Part shown: positions 24,175 through 32,448 of the stretch, piece after piece
Numbering within the stretch: the first letter of the stretch is position 1
Layout: each line of letters begins with the position of its first letter
DNA from: G963664835 sp963664835
Lineage (GTDB): Bacteria; Chloroflexota; UBA6077; FW602-bin22; JBCLEL01
NCBI GenBank assembly: GCA_963664835.2
Contig: CAXXUG010000027.1
Location: 1-64,000 of the forward strand
Length of the DNA stretch: 64,000 bases
Direction of reading: 5' to 3'
Notes under the pieces: model-generated
Databases searched by the model: none
What the model was told of the DNA's origin: nothing
Seen by the model: the letters and a program-made list of their open reading frames with translations, nothing else
Translations under genes and position numbers: made by a program

Positions 24175-25908
24175 TCAGCGTGAGCCCTCCACCTGCACCG
24201 TAACGATGTCTATGCCCTGATACTTCCGGTGACGCACGGAAGATACATAGTGCCGCAGCAACCAGAAGGATATCTCGTGTTCTTGCGGTACCTCGGCCTG
24301 TTCGCTCAGGTGCATCAACCGGTCTTCGATGTTCTCCTCGTCGAAGACCGCCAGGAACTCCAACTCTACCACCTCGCCGGGGCGGGCGGTGATCAACAAG
24401 CGCGGCGCTCCTTCCGTTCCGCGGTCATCACCGGTTTGCAGGACACTCGATAGAGTCTCCTCGCCTGCGGCGCGCAGCCGCTGCGTAGAGTCTTCGTTCC
24501 ACCCGATTCTTGACGCAAGCTCGACCAGGAACGAGTCGATCTCGGGAAGAGCGGAGATATCCAGCGCGGTCTCCAAGCGCGCGTGCCGTGGGCTGGTCAC
24601 CTCGATGAACAGGGTCATCAGGATGGCTGCCAAGATGCCGACGGTCATGCCGTTGCCGAGTGACGCTCCCCACGTCTGGCCTAGCAGGTCTGTGAGAATG
24701 TTGTGACTCTCCAGTCCCACTCCTATCGAGAGGGACACCCCCACCACCAGGGCCTTTCGATGATCGAACCCGTCCTGGACGACCATCCTCATGCCCTCGA
24801 CGAAGAGAAGGCCCATTATCATCAACAGAAAGGCCCCCATTACCGGACTGGGAATCGCCAGTAGGACAGCCGTCGCCTTCGGCAGAAACGCCAGCGCGAA
24901 TAGGATGGCACCGATTGCATAGCCGACGCTGCGCGCCGCGACCCCGGTTAGAGTGATGAGCGTCACGACGGACGGCGTGTAGACAATCGTGGGCAGTGTC
25001 CCGGCAATTCCGGACAGGAGCGTACCTAGCCCGTTGGTGTTGACGGCGGCCTGGACGAGGCGAAAGTCGGGCGCCTTCGGCCTGACCCGTGAGACCCGCT
25101 GGATGACAACGCCGTCGCCGCTCATCTTGATGGCGACCACGAGACTCACGATCAGGAAAGCCGGCAGAAGAGTCCAGAACTCCGCGCCCAGCCCGATATA
25201 TAGGCCCGGCCATGCGGCAATATCCGGCGTGTAGAGCCAGTCCGCATCGATTACTCGCTGAGGGTCGTACAATCCGAAGAGGGCGGCGATCGTGCAACCC
25301 GAAACTATTCCGATGAGCGGGGCCCATAGCCGCCATATCCCGGATGCCCGCATTGCCAACATCACGGCGACCGCCAGCGTCACTGCGGCGACAGCCGGAC
25401 CCGAGGCCGGCGGCGCTCCCTCGGGTACCTCTCCCACCCTCCCGATCGCGATTGCCATGACCGTGACTGCTATCAGCATGAGCGCCGTCCCGGAGACAAC
25501 GGGCGTGATGACGCGCCTCAGCAGCGGGAGCCACTGTGCAATCGCGAACTGGACCAGCGACGACACTGCTATGAGTGTCGCGAACATAGGCAGCCCACCC
25601 AGTGTCATCGCCAGTAGGGCGACTGCCATGAAGTGGGGGCCGGCGCCGGTCATGAGCACGTGTCCGGCGCCCAGCTTTCCAGCACGACCCGCCTGCAGAG
25701 CCGTAACGACTCCGCTGATTGCCAGCGCCGAGAATACGGCCCACGACAGGTAATCTTCGCCCTGGTCCCCCGCCCGGACGATAACGGTCACGAACAGCAC
25801 CGTGTTCGCTAGGGCAAGCATTACTCCCTGCAGGGCGACGCCAACCGACAGGAGGGGTGGGCACCGCTCCTCCGGCTCGTAACGGATGTATTCGTTTGCG
25901 CGTGCTAT
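24175..25908 (-). CDS. NCS2-family nucleobase permease with C-terminal HATPase-like tail (paralogue)
   Basis: A 577-residue paralogue of the permease at 7265-9043, with the same two-part architecture. A ~430-residue membrane region is followed by a soluble tail with RLRAAGEETL and a final DIVTVQVEG. The first ATG is at 25821, but the frame stays open upstream. It encodes EYIRYEPEERCPP, matching the paralogue's RYEVDERPPW, so the true start is farther up. ATA at 25908 sits six bases after AGAGG and is the best placed codon. That would be a rare start or a recent loss of ATG. The substrate is probably a nucleobase. Confidence 0.78.
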   Translation of the reverse strand: MARANEYIRYEPEERCPPLLSVGVALQGVMLALANTVLFVTVIVRAGDQGEDYLSWAVFSALAISGVVTALQAGRAGKLGAGHVLMTGAGPHFMAVALLAMTLGGLPMFATLIAVSSLVQFAIAQWLPLLRRVITPVVSGTALMLIAVTVMAIAIGRVGEVPEGAPPASGPAVAAVTLAVAVMLAMRASGIWRLWAPLIGIVSGCTIAALFGLYDPQRVIDADWLYTPDIAAWPGLYIGLGAEFWTLLPAFLIVSLVVAIKMSGDGVVIQRVSRVRPKAPDFRLVQAAVNTNGLGTLLSGIAGTLPTIVYTPSVVTLITLTGVAARSVGYAIGAILFALAFLPKATAVLLAIPSPVMGAFLLMIMGLLFVEGMRMVVQDGFDHRKALVVGVSLSIGVGLESHNILTDLLGQTWGASLGNGMTVGILAAILMTLFIEVTSPRHARLETALDISALPEIDSFLVELASRIGWNEDSTQRLRAAGEETLSSVLQTGDDRGTEGAPRLLITARPGEVVELEFLAVFDEENIEDRLMHLSEQAEVPQEHEISFWLLRHYVSSVRHRKYQGIDIVTVQVEGSR

Positions 25909-26109
25909 CTTCAGCCTCTTAGTCCAGAGTCGCTCGCCCGTTTGTCGCTATCATACAAAAATGGACCGGCAGTTTCTTGCGAACACCAGGAAGCTGGGAC
26001 GGGGCAAGGTTCCATGAGACAGAGCGCACTCTCAGGATGTGCCTTCAGGCACTCAGTGTCCAGCACGATGAATTGGCTGGTCGTTTAACAGATGCAGAGT
26101 TTGCCCGGG

Positions 26110-26215
26110 GGGTTTCTGTATCTCTCATCGGTTGCACTTTCTAAAACCTACTCCAACTGCCATGATTCTGCCGTTTCGCCCCACTTGCCATCAATGGAAT
26201 CACTAAACACATATC
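26110..26215. repeat. Dispersed ~100-bp repeat, copy 2
   Basis: Copy of the module upstream region (see 22325-22430) with no module gene attached. It is the only recognisable feature of the 25909-26321 gap. Confidence 0.65.
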
Positions 26216-26321
26216 GAGCGGGGCGTGGCGCATAAGCGGCTGGTGGGCCAGAGTGGACGGTAGGTGGCACCGTCTTCGAAATTTGGCTTGGCTGGCCATT
26301 GAAGCAACCGACGCCATTCCT

Positions 26322-26678
26322 TCAGGACCTCGGTGAGCGGGAAACCCGGACACGTCCGCCTTGTATGGTTACTATGGCACGCTCTTGCAGCGCCTCACCC
26401 TGCTGGTCTATAAGCTCCTCGATCATTTCGATTCGCCGCGCCACCCGAACATCAGGCAGCCGTATCAATCCGGCGTGGGAGACTCTGCGCAGGTAAATGA
26501 GCTCCCCGAAGTCCTTGTCCATCGTGACGAGTACCCGATTCTCTGACTCTGCCAACTCCAGCAAAGCCCTGTCGCCTGGGTCCGGGCCAAGGGTCTGCGC
26601 TTCAATAACATCGTGTCCCTTGTTGCCCAGCCACTCGGCCAACCGGTGTCCGGCGCACCGATCTACCAGGAACCTCAG
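26322..26678 (-). CDS. DUF5615 PIN-like protein, probable toxin
   Basis: A 118-residue protein of the Mut7-C/PIN-like DUF5615 family. RFLVDRC with the first acidic residue, LPDV- and VLVTMDKDFGEL (the metal-binding Asp pair) follow in the family order. The best N-terminus begins at CTG 26678, overlapping the upstream stop as CTGA. The first usual start (TTG 26642) would lose the conserved first strand. It is encoded right after a DUF433 protein, the standard toxin-antitoxin partner. It is likely a ribonuclease held in check by DUF433. Confidence 0.8.
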   Translation of the reverse strand: MRFLVDRCAGHRLAEWLGNKGHDVIEAQTLGPDPGDRALLELAESENRVLVTMDKDFGELIYLRRVSHAGLIRLPDVRVARRIEMIEELIDQQGEALQERAIVTIQGGRVRVSRSPRS

Positions 26679-26926
26679 GGCGCCGACACTGAGACGGGCG
26701 CCAGGGTGTCACCGGCTATTACCGTGTGAGCGTAGGCAATGCAGGCGCGAATGTCGTCAGGTTCCAGGCCGGGGTAGTCGTCTACGAGTTCCTCTTGTGT
26801 AGCCCCTTGGCTTAGCAGGCTCAATATGACCTCCACTGATATCCGCATGTCCCGCACGATAGGTTTGCCGCCGAATACATCGGCACGTGCCGTTATGCGG
26901 CTGAGGAGTTCATGGTTAGTGGTCAT
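26675..26926 (-). CDS. DUF433 antitoxin-like protein
   Basis: An 83-residue protein with the DUF433 signature: DVFGGKPIVRDMRISVEVILSLL, then GATQEELVDDYPGLEPDDIRACIAYA, a helix-turn-helix-like fold. It is the upstream half of a DUF433-DUF5615 pair and should bind both the operator and the PIN-like partner. The start has AGGAG-like sequence (aaagagatg) in front. The pair is intact. Confidence 0.88.
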   Translation of the reverse strand: MTTNHELLSRITARADVFGGKPIVRDMRISVEVILSLLSQGATQEELVDDYPGLEPDDIRACIAYAHTVIAGDTLAPVSVSAP

Positions 26927-27013
26927 CTCTTTGCTCCTTGCCGAGTCAGGCCGTCCCTATATGCCGGCGGCGTGGACTCGCTGGGATTTCCCCTCCCTTT
27001 AGCTGTGCGGAAT

Positions 27014-27090
27014 GCTCTGAATCTCTTATCGGGTGCACTTCTCTAAACACACTTGTACAGGTGATATTTTACTGCTTCGCGGCGGTCAGC
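27014..27090. repeat. Dispersed repeat, degenerate copy 3
   Basis: Weaker match to 22325-22430 (CTCTTATCGGGTGCACTT, CTGCTTCGC). It lies in the 26927-27531 gap, which also holds the tRNA scar and direct repeat copy II. Confidence 0.5.
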
Positions 27091-27199
27091 GACAATCTCA
27101 TAACCCCGCGCTAACCGGGCCGACGCAGAGTGCGGATTGAAGATTGGCGGAAGACAAGAAGACCGCCCTGGCAGCGTGGTTCTCAGTCAATTACGTCGG

Positions 27200-27223
27200 T
27201 GGTGGACCAGGCGGGACTCGAAT
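27200..27223 (-). other. tRNA 3'-end-like scar (possible attachment site)
   Basis: The minus strand reads TTCGAGTCCCGC, then a 7-base acceptor-like strand, a discriminator A, and CCA. This is the last quarter of a tRNA gene with encoded CCA. The sequence upstream does not pair as a T stem, so no whole tRNA is present. Integrases commonly leave such 3' ends. Confidence 0.45.
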
Positions 27224-27410
27224 CTGGAACCAGAACATCACGCGCAGTGGACTCCAGTCAGACTCAGATAATCGCCGGCATCACTTTGCGTGGGTCGCAA
27301 CCCAGGGAAGGCATCTCAGATCTGGCGTTCCGATTCCCCAGGCTGCGCCAAGGCGTTCTCGGCAATCCCAGTCTCCTTGAGCCTATGTCAGAGAGCAGCT
27401 ATAGTCATAG
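27205..27410. repeat. ~205-bp direct repeat, copy II
   Basis: Matches 21601-21805 in the same orientation. It lies just upstream of module copy 4. Confidence 0.85.
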
Positions 27411-27531
27411 TGCAGCGATGTTTTTTCCCGTTTGAGGCCCTGCGTGCGGCGCCTTCGCCATTGCCCTGAAACTGCCGATTGTCCTAGAATTTCAGGTGTA
27501 GAAGAATGCGTTTCGAGGTAGGTGACAAGAG

Positions 27532-27804
27532 ATGACGACGCCTGTCCGACGTTCCCGCGAGAGGATAGCCCGTATCGGGAAAGATATCTACGAGCGGGAA
27601 ATACGATGTCTCGTTGAGGCGGATCACTTTGGTGAAGTCGTCGCCATTGACGTAGACAGCGGAAGCTATGCCCTCGGCAAGAATGCAATTGACGCATCTG
27701 AGAGCCTAAGGAACCAACATCCAGGCGCCCAAGTATGGCTGATGCGGGTGGGACACCGAACTCTGTACCACTTCGGAGGCAGTTCCCTGCGGAGGTCCGG
27801 GTGA
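27532..27804 (+). CDS. Small conserved protein of the protease module (copy 4)
   Basis: A 90-residue homologue of the proteins at 20858 and 22031. It has KDIYEREIRCLVEADHFGE, AIDVDSGSYALG and RVGHRTLYHFGGSSL. It is more divergent than copies 1 and 3 are from each other. Its stop overlaps the protease start by four bases (GTGA), as in copy 2, so this module is complete and probably functional. Function is unknown. Confidence 0.75.
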   Translation: MTTPVRRSRERIARIGKDIYEREIRCLVEADHFGEVVAIDVDSGSYALGKNAIDASESLRNQHPGAQVWLMRVGHRTLYHFGGSSLRRSG

Positions 27805-28172
27805 TAGAGGGGGTCGTGAACGCCAACCTCGAAGCCATCGTAATCCTGCCTCTACGGGGCCCCTCTGGGCAGACGCAGGAGGTTGAAGCCGTGGTCGATA
27901 CCGGCTTCAACGGCTACCTGACCTTACCGCCGATGATGATGGAGGACTTGGAACTGCCTGTAGTGGGTGATGGCGAGGCGGTACTGGCAGATGGTAGCGA
28001 GGCAGCCTTCGACGTGTACGGGGTGACGGTGCTCTGGGACGGGCAGCCGATGTACGTGGAGACTGGGGCGGTGGGCGTGGACCCACTGGTCGGTATGGCC
28101 CTGTTGGATGGGCACAACCTGAACATCGACATCGAGAGCGGGGGACGCGTCGTCATCCAGTCCAAGACATAG
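27801..28172 (+). CDS. Clan AA (retropepsin-like) aspartic protease, module copy 4
   Basis: A 123-residue protein. Catalytic DTG sits in AVVDTGFNGYLTLP, the flap-like segment is AVLADGSEAAF, and PLVGMALLDGHNLNI follows in the order of the copy at 21145. It starts at GTG 27801. An apparently longer frame upstream lies in the small protein's coding region and is rejected. Likely forms a homodimeric protease acting on or with its small partner (inference). Confidence 0.8.
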   Translation: MIEGVVNANLEAIVILPLRGPSGQTQEVEAVVDTGFNGYLTLPPMMMEDLELPVVGDGEAVLADGSEAAFDVYGVTVLWDGQPMYVETGAVGVDPLVGMALLDGHNLNIDIESGGRVVIQSKT

Positions 28173-28375
28173 TCTGAGCAGACTAGGGCGCCATGCAGTC
28201 GAGCAAGAGCGCCGCAGCTGTGGCCGGCTTGGGAGGCTAGAGGCATCGTGCCCATCAGAGCCATGCGACGTCTACACCAGTCCAATCTACCCGTTTGTGG
28301 CCATCGGTGAGCTAAAGATCTCCGACGGCGAACGCCCCACGCGCCTTCTGACTCTCCACGCCGCCAACAATCCCC

Positions 28376-28475
28376 ACCTTGAGCCTGCGCCGCGCAACGG
28401 CTATAGGGGTAGTACATATGTACTATTGCATTGGAATCAACCACAGCACATCTACGAGCAATAGCGAATTGCAAA
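28376..28475. repeat. ~100-bp repeat, also at 21770-21872
   Basis: Shares CACCTTGAGCC, a variable stretch with a TACATATGTA-type palindrome, GAATC-ACCA-C-CA and ACGAGCAAT-ATTGCAA. It adjoins the tandem hairpin repeat in the 28173-28769 gap. Confidence 0.6.
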
Positions 28476-28480
28476 AAACC

Positions 28481-28676
28481 ACCGGCGACCATCGGCCAAG
28501 CCGGCCCCTGCGAAAAAAGGTACTTTTTGCAAAACAAATCACCGGCGGCCAATCGGGCGAGCCGGCCCCTACGAAAAGAAAAGTACTTTTTGCAAAACAA
28601 ACCACCAACCGGCCATCGGCCAAGCCGGCTCCTGCGAAAAAAAGGTGCTTTTTGCAAAACAAACCGCCGGCGGAGA
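28481..28676. repeat. Tandem repeat of ~62-bp units with AT-rich hairpins
   Basis: Three units, plus a partial one in front, begin at about 28501, 28562 and 28625. Each has CCGGCCCCTGCG, a hairpin of A-run/GGTAC/TTTTTGC, AAAACAAA and a GCCGG-rich block. Units differ by a few substitutions and by A-run length. No coding frame with normal composition crosses it. Confidence 0.85.
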
Positions 28677-28769
28677 GTCGCCGCGGCGGCCCGCGTTGAC
28701 ACCGGCAATCGCCGGCAATTACCATCGAACTCGCGGCTAACCGGCTTTTCGAACCAGGAGGTACGCCAA

Positions 28770-29876
28770 GTGGTACAGACGGTCAAAGCGCCAATCCTCT
28801 ACCGGCAACGGGAACCGATGGGAGTCGAGGAAATCGAGGTGGAAGATCCCCACGAGGGGGAGGTCAAGATCAAGATGACGGCGACCGGGGTCTGCCATAG
28901 CTGCCTGCACGCGGCGGACGGGTCCTGGGACCGCTTCGACGAGGCGATGCCTCTGATCCTGGGCGACGAGGGCGCCGGCGTCGTCGAGAAGGTGGGCTCC
29001 GGCGTTAACTCGGTGCAGCCGGGGGACCACGTGGTCCTGTCCTGGTCGCCGAGCTGCGGACTCTGCCGGCACTGCGCGGTTGGCAAGCCGGCGCTGTGCC
29101 TGAACCGTGCCCCGGTCGGCCACATACTGGGCGGCCACACCCGTTTCAAGTGGCAGGGCAAGCCAGCCTACCACTTCGGAGCTACCGGCACCTACGCGCC
29201 GGCGACGACGATTCATGAGTCGCAGGCGATCAAGATCGACGAGGACGTGTCGCTGGAGACCGCGGCGCTGATCGGCTGCTCGGTGACGACCGGCGTGGGC
29301 GCGGTTCTGAACACGGCCCAGGTGCCGGCCGGGGCGCCGATCGCGGTCTGGGGAGCCGGCGGTATCGGACTGAACGTGATCCAAGGCGGTGTCATCGCCG
29401 GCGCATGGCCGATCATCGCCGTCGATATAGACGCCGGCAAGCTCGACATGGCGGAGGAATTCGGCGCTACTCACGTGGTCGACGCCTCGAAGGAGGACCC
29501 GGTCGAGGCGGTCACGCGCATCACCGACGGCGGGGCGGACTTCACGTTCGTCGCGGTCGGCCATATGCCGGCGGCGGAGCAGGCCTGGAACGCGCTGGCG
29601 AAGGCCGGACTCTGTGTCGTGATCGGTCTTGGCCCCAGCGGCGGCAAGGTCGCGGTCGACAATTTCGAGATGATCAGCAAGGAGCGCCGCTTGGCCGGCT
29701 CGTTCTACGGTACGGCGCAGCCGCGCAACGACTTTCCGCGTTTCGTCAATCTGTACAAGGCCGGCAAGCTGAAGCTCGATGAGCTGGTCACGAAGCGGTA
29801 CAGCATCTACGAGGCAAACGAGGCGTTCGACGATCTGAAGGCCGGCCTGGTCGCCCGGGGTTTGATCGTATTCTGA
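28770..29876 (+). CDS. Zinc-dependent alcohol dehydrogenase (MDR superfamily)
   Basis: A 368-residue medium-chain dehydrogenase. Catalytic zinc Cys lies in GVCHSC. GDEGAGVVEKVGSGV and PGDHVVLSW follow. The structural zinc lobe has four Cys in CGLCRHCAVGKPALC, and the NAD(P) fold is GAGGIGLNVIQGG. Oxidises an alcohol or aldehyde; similarity to class III and mycothiol-type enzymes is possible. GTG 28770 has AGGAGG eight bases upstream. A long open frame farther upstream runs through the tandem repeats and is rejected. The gene stands alone between repeat DNA and purM. Confidence 0.9.
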   Translation: MVQTVKAPILYRQREPMGVEEIEVEDPHEGEVKIKMTATGVCHSCLHAADGSWDRFDEAMPLILGDEGAGVVEKVGSGVNSVQPGDHVVLSWSPSCGLCRHCAVGKPALCLNRAPVGHILGGHTRFKWQGKPAYHFGATGTYAPATTIHESQAIKIDEDVSLETAALIGCSVTTGVGAVLNTAQVPAGAPIAVWGAGGIGLNVIQGGVIAGAWPIIAVDIDAGKLDMAEEFGATHVVDASKEDPVEAVTRITDGGADFTFVAVGHMPAAEQAWNALAKAGLCVVIGLGPSGGKVAVDNFEMISKERRLAGSFYGTAQPRNDFPRFVNLYKAGKLKLDELVTKRYSIYEANEAFDDLKAGLVARGLIVF

Positions 29877-29948
29877 GTGCGGTGGCTTTAGCGGGATCAA
29901 ATTGACGGACATGCGGCCTCGCGCGTCGGTCCTCGCCACCCCGCCCCT

Positions 29949-29978
29949 CTGGATTCCGGCCTTCGCCGGAATGACGAA
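29949..29978. repeat. REP-like palindrome, copy 1
   Basis: GGATTCCGGC, a TTCG loop, then GCCGGAATGACGA: a short hairpin with a conserved tail. The same unit recurs at 30161-30189 with the same flank. The 29877-30231 gap holds only these two elements. Confidence 0.75.
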
Positions 29979-30160
29979 GTGGGGGCCGAAATGACGAATG
30001 AGGGGCCGGTTTGACGGAGTCAGTCGCGGGGGTTGTGGTTTGGTACGGCGATTTGGCATCGGGGATTGTGCCATACCCCACCCCCGACCCCAACGGGGGA
30101 CGAGCCCCTCGCCTCGCGAAGTCTTCGACCGCGCTACATTTCCCCCCTCCCCGCCCCTCC

Positions 30161-30189
30161 TGGATTCCGGCTTTCGCCGGAATGACGAA
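30161..30189. repeat. REP-like palindrome, copy 2
   Basis: Same orientation and flanking CCCCGCCCCTC as copy 1. Confidence 0.75.
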
Positions 30190-30231
30190 TTCGGGAAGTC
30201 AACCACATCTGCCGGCGCGCTTGGAGACTAG

Positions 30232-31335
30232 ATGACTGAGTCTGCCGAGACTGGTAGCAGCCTGTACGCGCAGGCCGGCGTGGACAACCTGGCTAAGGCC
30301 GGCGGGCTCGCGGACATCGGCGACCGGGTGAGGGCGACGTTTTCGTACCGCAGCGGGCTGGGCCGGCCGGTGCTGCCGCTGGGATACTTCGCCAACGTGA
30401 TCGACCTGGCCGACGGCAGAGGGCTGGCGATCTCCACCGACAACGTTGGCACCAAGGTGCTGGTCGCCCAGATGGTGGGGCGCTACGACACGGTCGGGAT
30501 CGACTGCGTGGCGATAAACGTCAACGACCTGCTCTGCGTCGGGGCGGAGCCGCTGTCGATGGTCGACTACATCGCGGCGGAGCGGGCGAACCAGGAGCAG
30601 CTTGCCGAGATCGCGGCCGGCCTCTCCGAGGGTGCTCGGCAGGCCGGGATCAGCATCTCCGGCGGAGAGACGGCGCAGGTTGCAGAGCTGGTCCGGGGCG
30701 CGAAGGATGGCTACGGATTCGACCTGTCAGGGACCTGCGTCGGGTTGGTGGACCTGGACCGGCTGGTCGTCGGCCGGCAGCTTACGCCGGGCGATGCGGT
30801 GATCGGGATGGAGAGCAGCGGGATTCACAGCAACGGCCTGACTTTGGCCCGCCGGCTGTTCTTCGACAAGCTGGGGTACGGCGTCGATCGGCACCTGCCG
30901 GCGCTGGGCCGCAGCATCGGCGAGGAGCTGCTGGAGCCGACCCGGATCTACGTGCCGGCGGCGTTGGAGATGCTGGACCAACTGGACGTGAAGTCGATGG
31001 CGCATATCACCGGCGACGGCCTGACGAACCTCCTGCGGGTCGAGTCGGACCTGGGGTTCGTGATCGACGATCTGCCCGATGTGCCGGCGATTTTCCGCCT
31101 GATCCAGCACGCCGGCGACGTGACGGCCCACGAGATGTACGAGGTGTTCAACATGGGCGTAGGGTTCTGCGCGGTCGTGCCGGCGGAGCAGGCGGACGAG
31201 GCGATCGCGATCAGCCGGCGGCACGGCACGCCGGCCTGGAGGATCGGCTACGCCACCGACGAGTTCGGCAAGCAGGTGCGGCTGACCCAGCTCCGGCTGA
31301 TCGGGGAGAACAACCGGTTCAGGCCGGCGCCATGA
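30232..31335 (+). CDS. purM: Phosphoribosylformylglycinamidine cyclo-ligase
   Basis: AIR synthetase, the fifth step of de novo purine synthesis. The 367-residue protein shows YAQAGVDN near the start, STDNVGTKVLVAQ, GIDCVAINVNDLLCVGAEPL, ISGGETAQ and GMESSGIHSNGLTLAR, all PurM landmarks, in order. ATG 30232 follows GGAG by six bases. The next gene starts inside its stop (ATGA), so an oxidoreductase is cotranscribed. It is separated from purD-guaA by 30 kb, so purine genes are dispersed here. Confidence 0.96.
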   Translation: MTESAETGSSLYAQAGVDNLAKAGGLADIGDRVRATFSYRSGLGRPVLPLGYFANVIDLADGRGLAISTDNVGTKVLVAQMVGRYDTVGIDCVAINVNDLLCVGAEPLSMVDYIAAERANQEQLAEIAAGLSEGARQAGISISGGETAQVAELVRGAKDGYGFDLSGTCVGLVDLDRLVVGRQLTPGDAVIGMESSGIHSNGLTLARRLFFDKLGYGVDRHLPALGRSIGEELLEPTRIYVPAALEMLDQLDVKSMAHITGDGLTNLLRVESDLGFVIDDLPDVPAIFRLIQHAGDVTAHEMYEVFNMGVGFCAVVPAEQADEAIAISRRHGTPAWRIGYATDEFGKQVRLTQLRLIGENNRFRPAP

Positions 31336-32396
31336 AGATGGACTTCAGGCTGGAAGAGTGGGTTCCGCCGACCGAGGGTGCCCACCTGGGCATAGCGGTA
31401 GTCGGAGCCGGCCAAGTGGTGAACGGGGCGCATCTGCCGGCGTACCACAAGGGCGGGTTGAACGTCGCCGGGATCTACGACCGCGACCGGGCGAAGGCGG
31501 AGCAGACGGCCGGCCGGTTCGGCGTCGAGAAGGTGTACCGCAGCCTGGAGGAGCTTCTGGACGATCCCCGCGTCGATATCGTCGACGTGGCGGTCCCGGG
31601 CGTGGAGCAGAAGAGGATCGCGCTGGCGGCGGCCGGCCGGGGGAAGCATCTGCTGTGCCAGAAGCCGTTGGCTGCTAACGTCGAGGACGGACGGCAGATT
31701 GTCGCTGCGGCGAAGGCGAACGGCGTTCAGCTTGCGGTGAACATGAACGGGCGATGGGATCCGGCTCTGAGGCCGGCGAAGTCGCTGGTGGACGACGGGT
31801 TCCTGGGCGCGCCGCGCTTCGTCCGCTTCGAGGTCAGCGGCGGTGGTTGGCCGAGCACCGGCTGGATAAGCGCCGGCCGGCACATGGCGATCCTCTACAA
31901 CTTGATCCACTGCATCGACTATCTGCGCTACTGCTTCGGCGAGCCGGAGCGGGTGTCGGCGACGGACGTCAGCTTCCCTGACGAGAAGCCGCCGGGCGAC
32001 CGCATGGCGATCATCACGATGGAGTTTCCGGAGCATCTGCGGGGACTGGTTATCCAGGACTGCTACGCCTTGGCCTCGCCTCCGAGGTGGTTCCTTCAGT
32101 TGGAGGGAACGGACGGCGTCATCGAGTGCGAGCCCGGTTGGTACGAGTACCCGAACCCCCGGCCGAGCACGATGAGGCTGGCTTCCCGGCAATGGGACTG
32201 GACCTGGGCGACGCCGAAGCTGGCCGGATGCTGGCTGCCTGACGGGTGGCTGGGAACGATGACAGCGCTGCAGCAGGCGGCTGCCACCGGCCGGCCGGCG
32301 CACAACAGCGGGGACGACAATCTGAAGACGCTGGAGCTGGTGTTCGCGATATACGACGCGATCGATCAGCGCCGGGTGGTGGAGCTGCCGGCGTAG
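31332..32396 (+). CDS. Gfo/Idh/MocA family oxidoreductase
   Basis: A 354-residue dehydrogenase. The nucleotide fold begins VVGAGQVVNGAHLPAY, and CQKPLAANVEDG replaces the usual EKP motif with QKP. The substrate domain includes NMNGRWDPALRP and LIHCIDYLRY. It acts on a sugar or cyclitol, but the substrate is unknown. The ATGA overlap with purM shows translational coupling, though no biochemical link to purine synthesis is evident. It differs from the paralogue at 22565, and the Gln in the EKP position could be an active-site variation. Confidence 0.9.
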   Translation: MKMDFRLEEWVPPTEGAHLGIAVVGAGQVVNGAHLPAYHKGGLNVAGIYDRDRAKAEQTAGRFGVEKVYRSLEELLDDPRVDIVDVAVPGVEQKRIALAAAGRGKHLLCQKPLAANVEDGRQIVAAAKANGVQLAVNMNGRWDPALRPAKSLVDDGFLGAPRFVRFEVSGGGWPSTGWISAGRHMAILYNLIHCIDYLRYCFGEPERVSATDVSFPDEKPPGDRMAIITMEFPEHLRGLVIQDCYALASPPRWFLQLEGTDGVIECEPGWYEYPNPRPSTMRLASRQWDWTWATPKLAGCWLPDGWLGTMTALQQAAATGRPAHNSGDDNLKTLELVFAIYDAIDQRRVVELPA

Positions 32397-32448
32397 CGGG
32401 AGCCGGCGGGCAGTTGGTAGATTCGGAGAGTCTCGGGTCGCGGACAGG

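Noticed and set aside
28481..28676. CRISPR array
   Set aside because: Units of ~62 bp repeat throughout; there are no unique spacers of uniform length and no cas gene nearby.
28431..28769. Upstream extension of the alcohol dehydrogenase frame
   Set aside because: The extension translates tandem hairpin repeats; AGGAGG-GTG at 28770 gives the family's normal start.
27914..28786. Long minus-strand open frame
   Set aside because: It is antisense to the intact protease gene and the repeat array.
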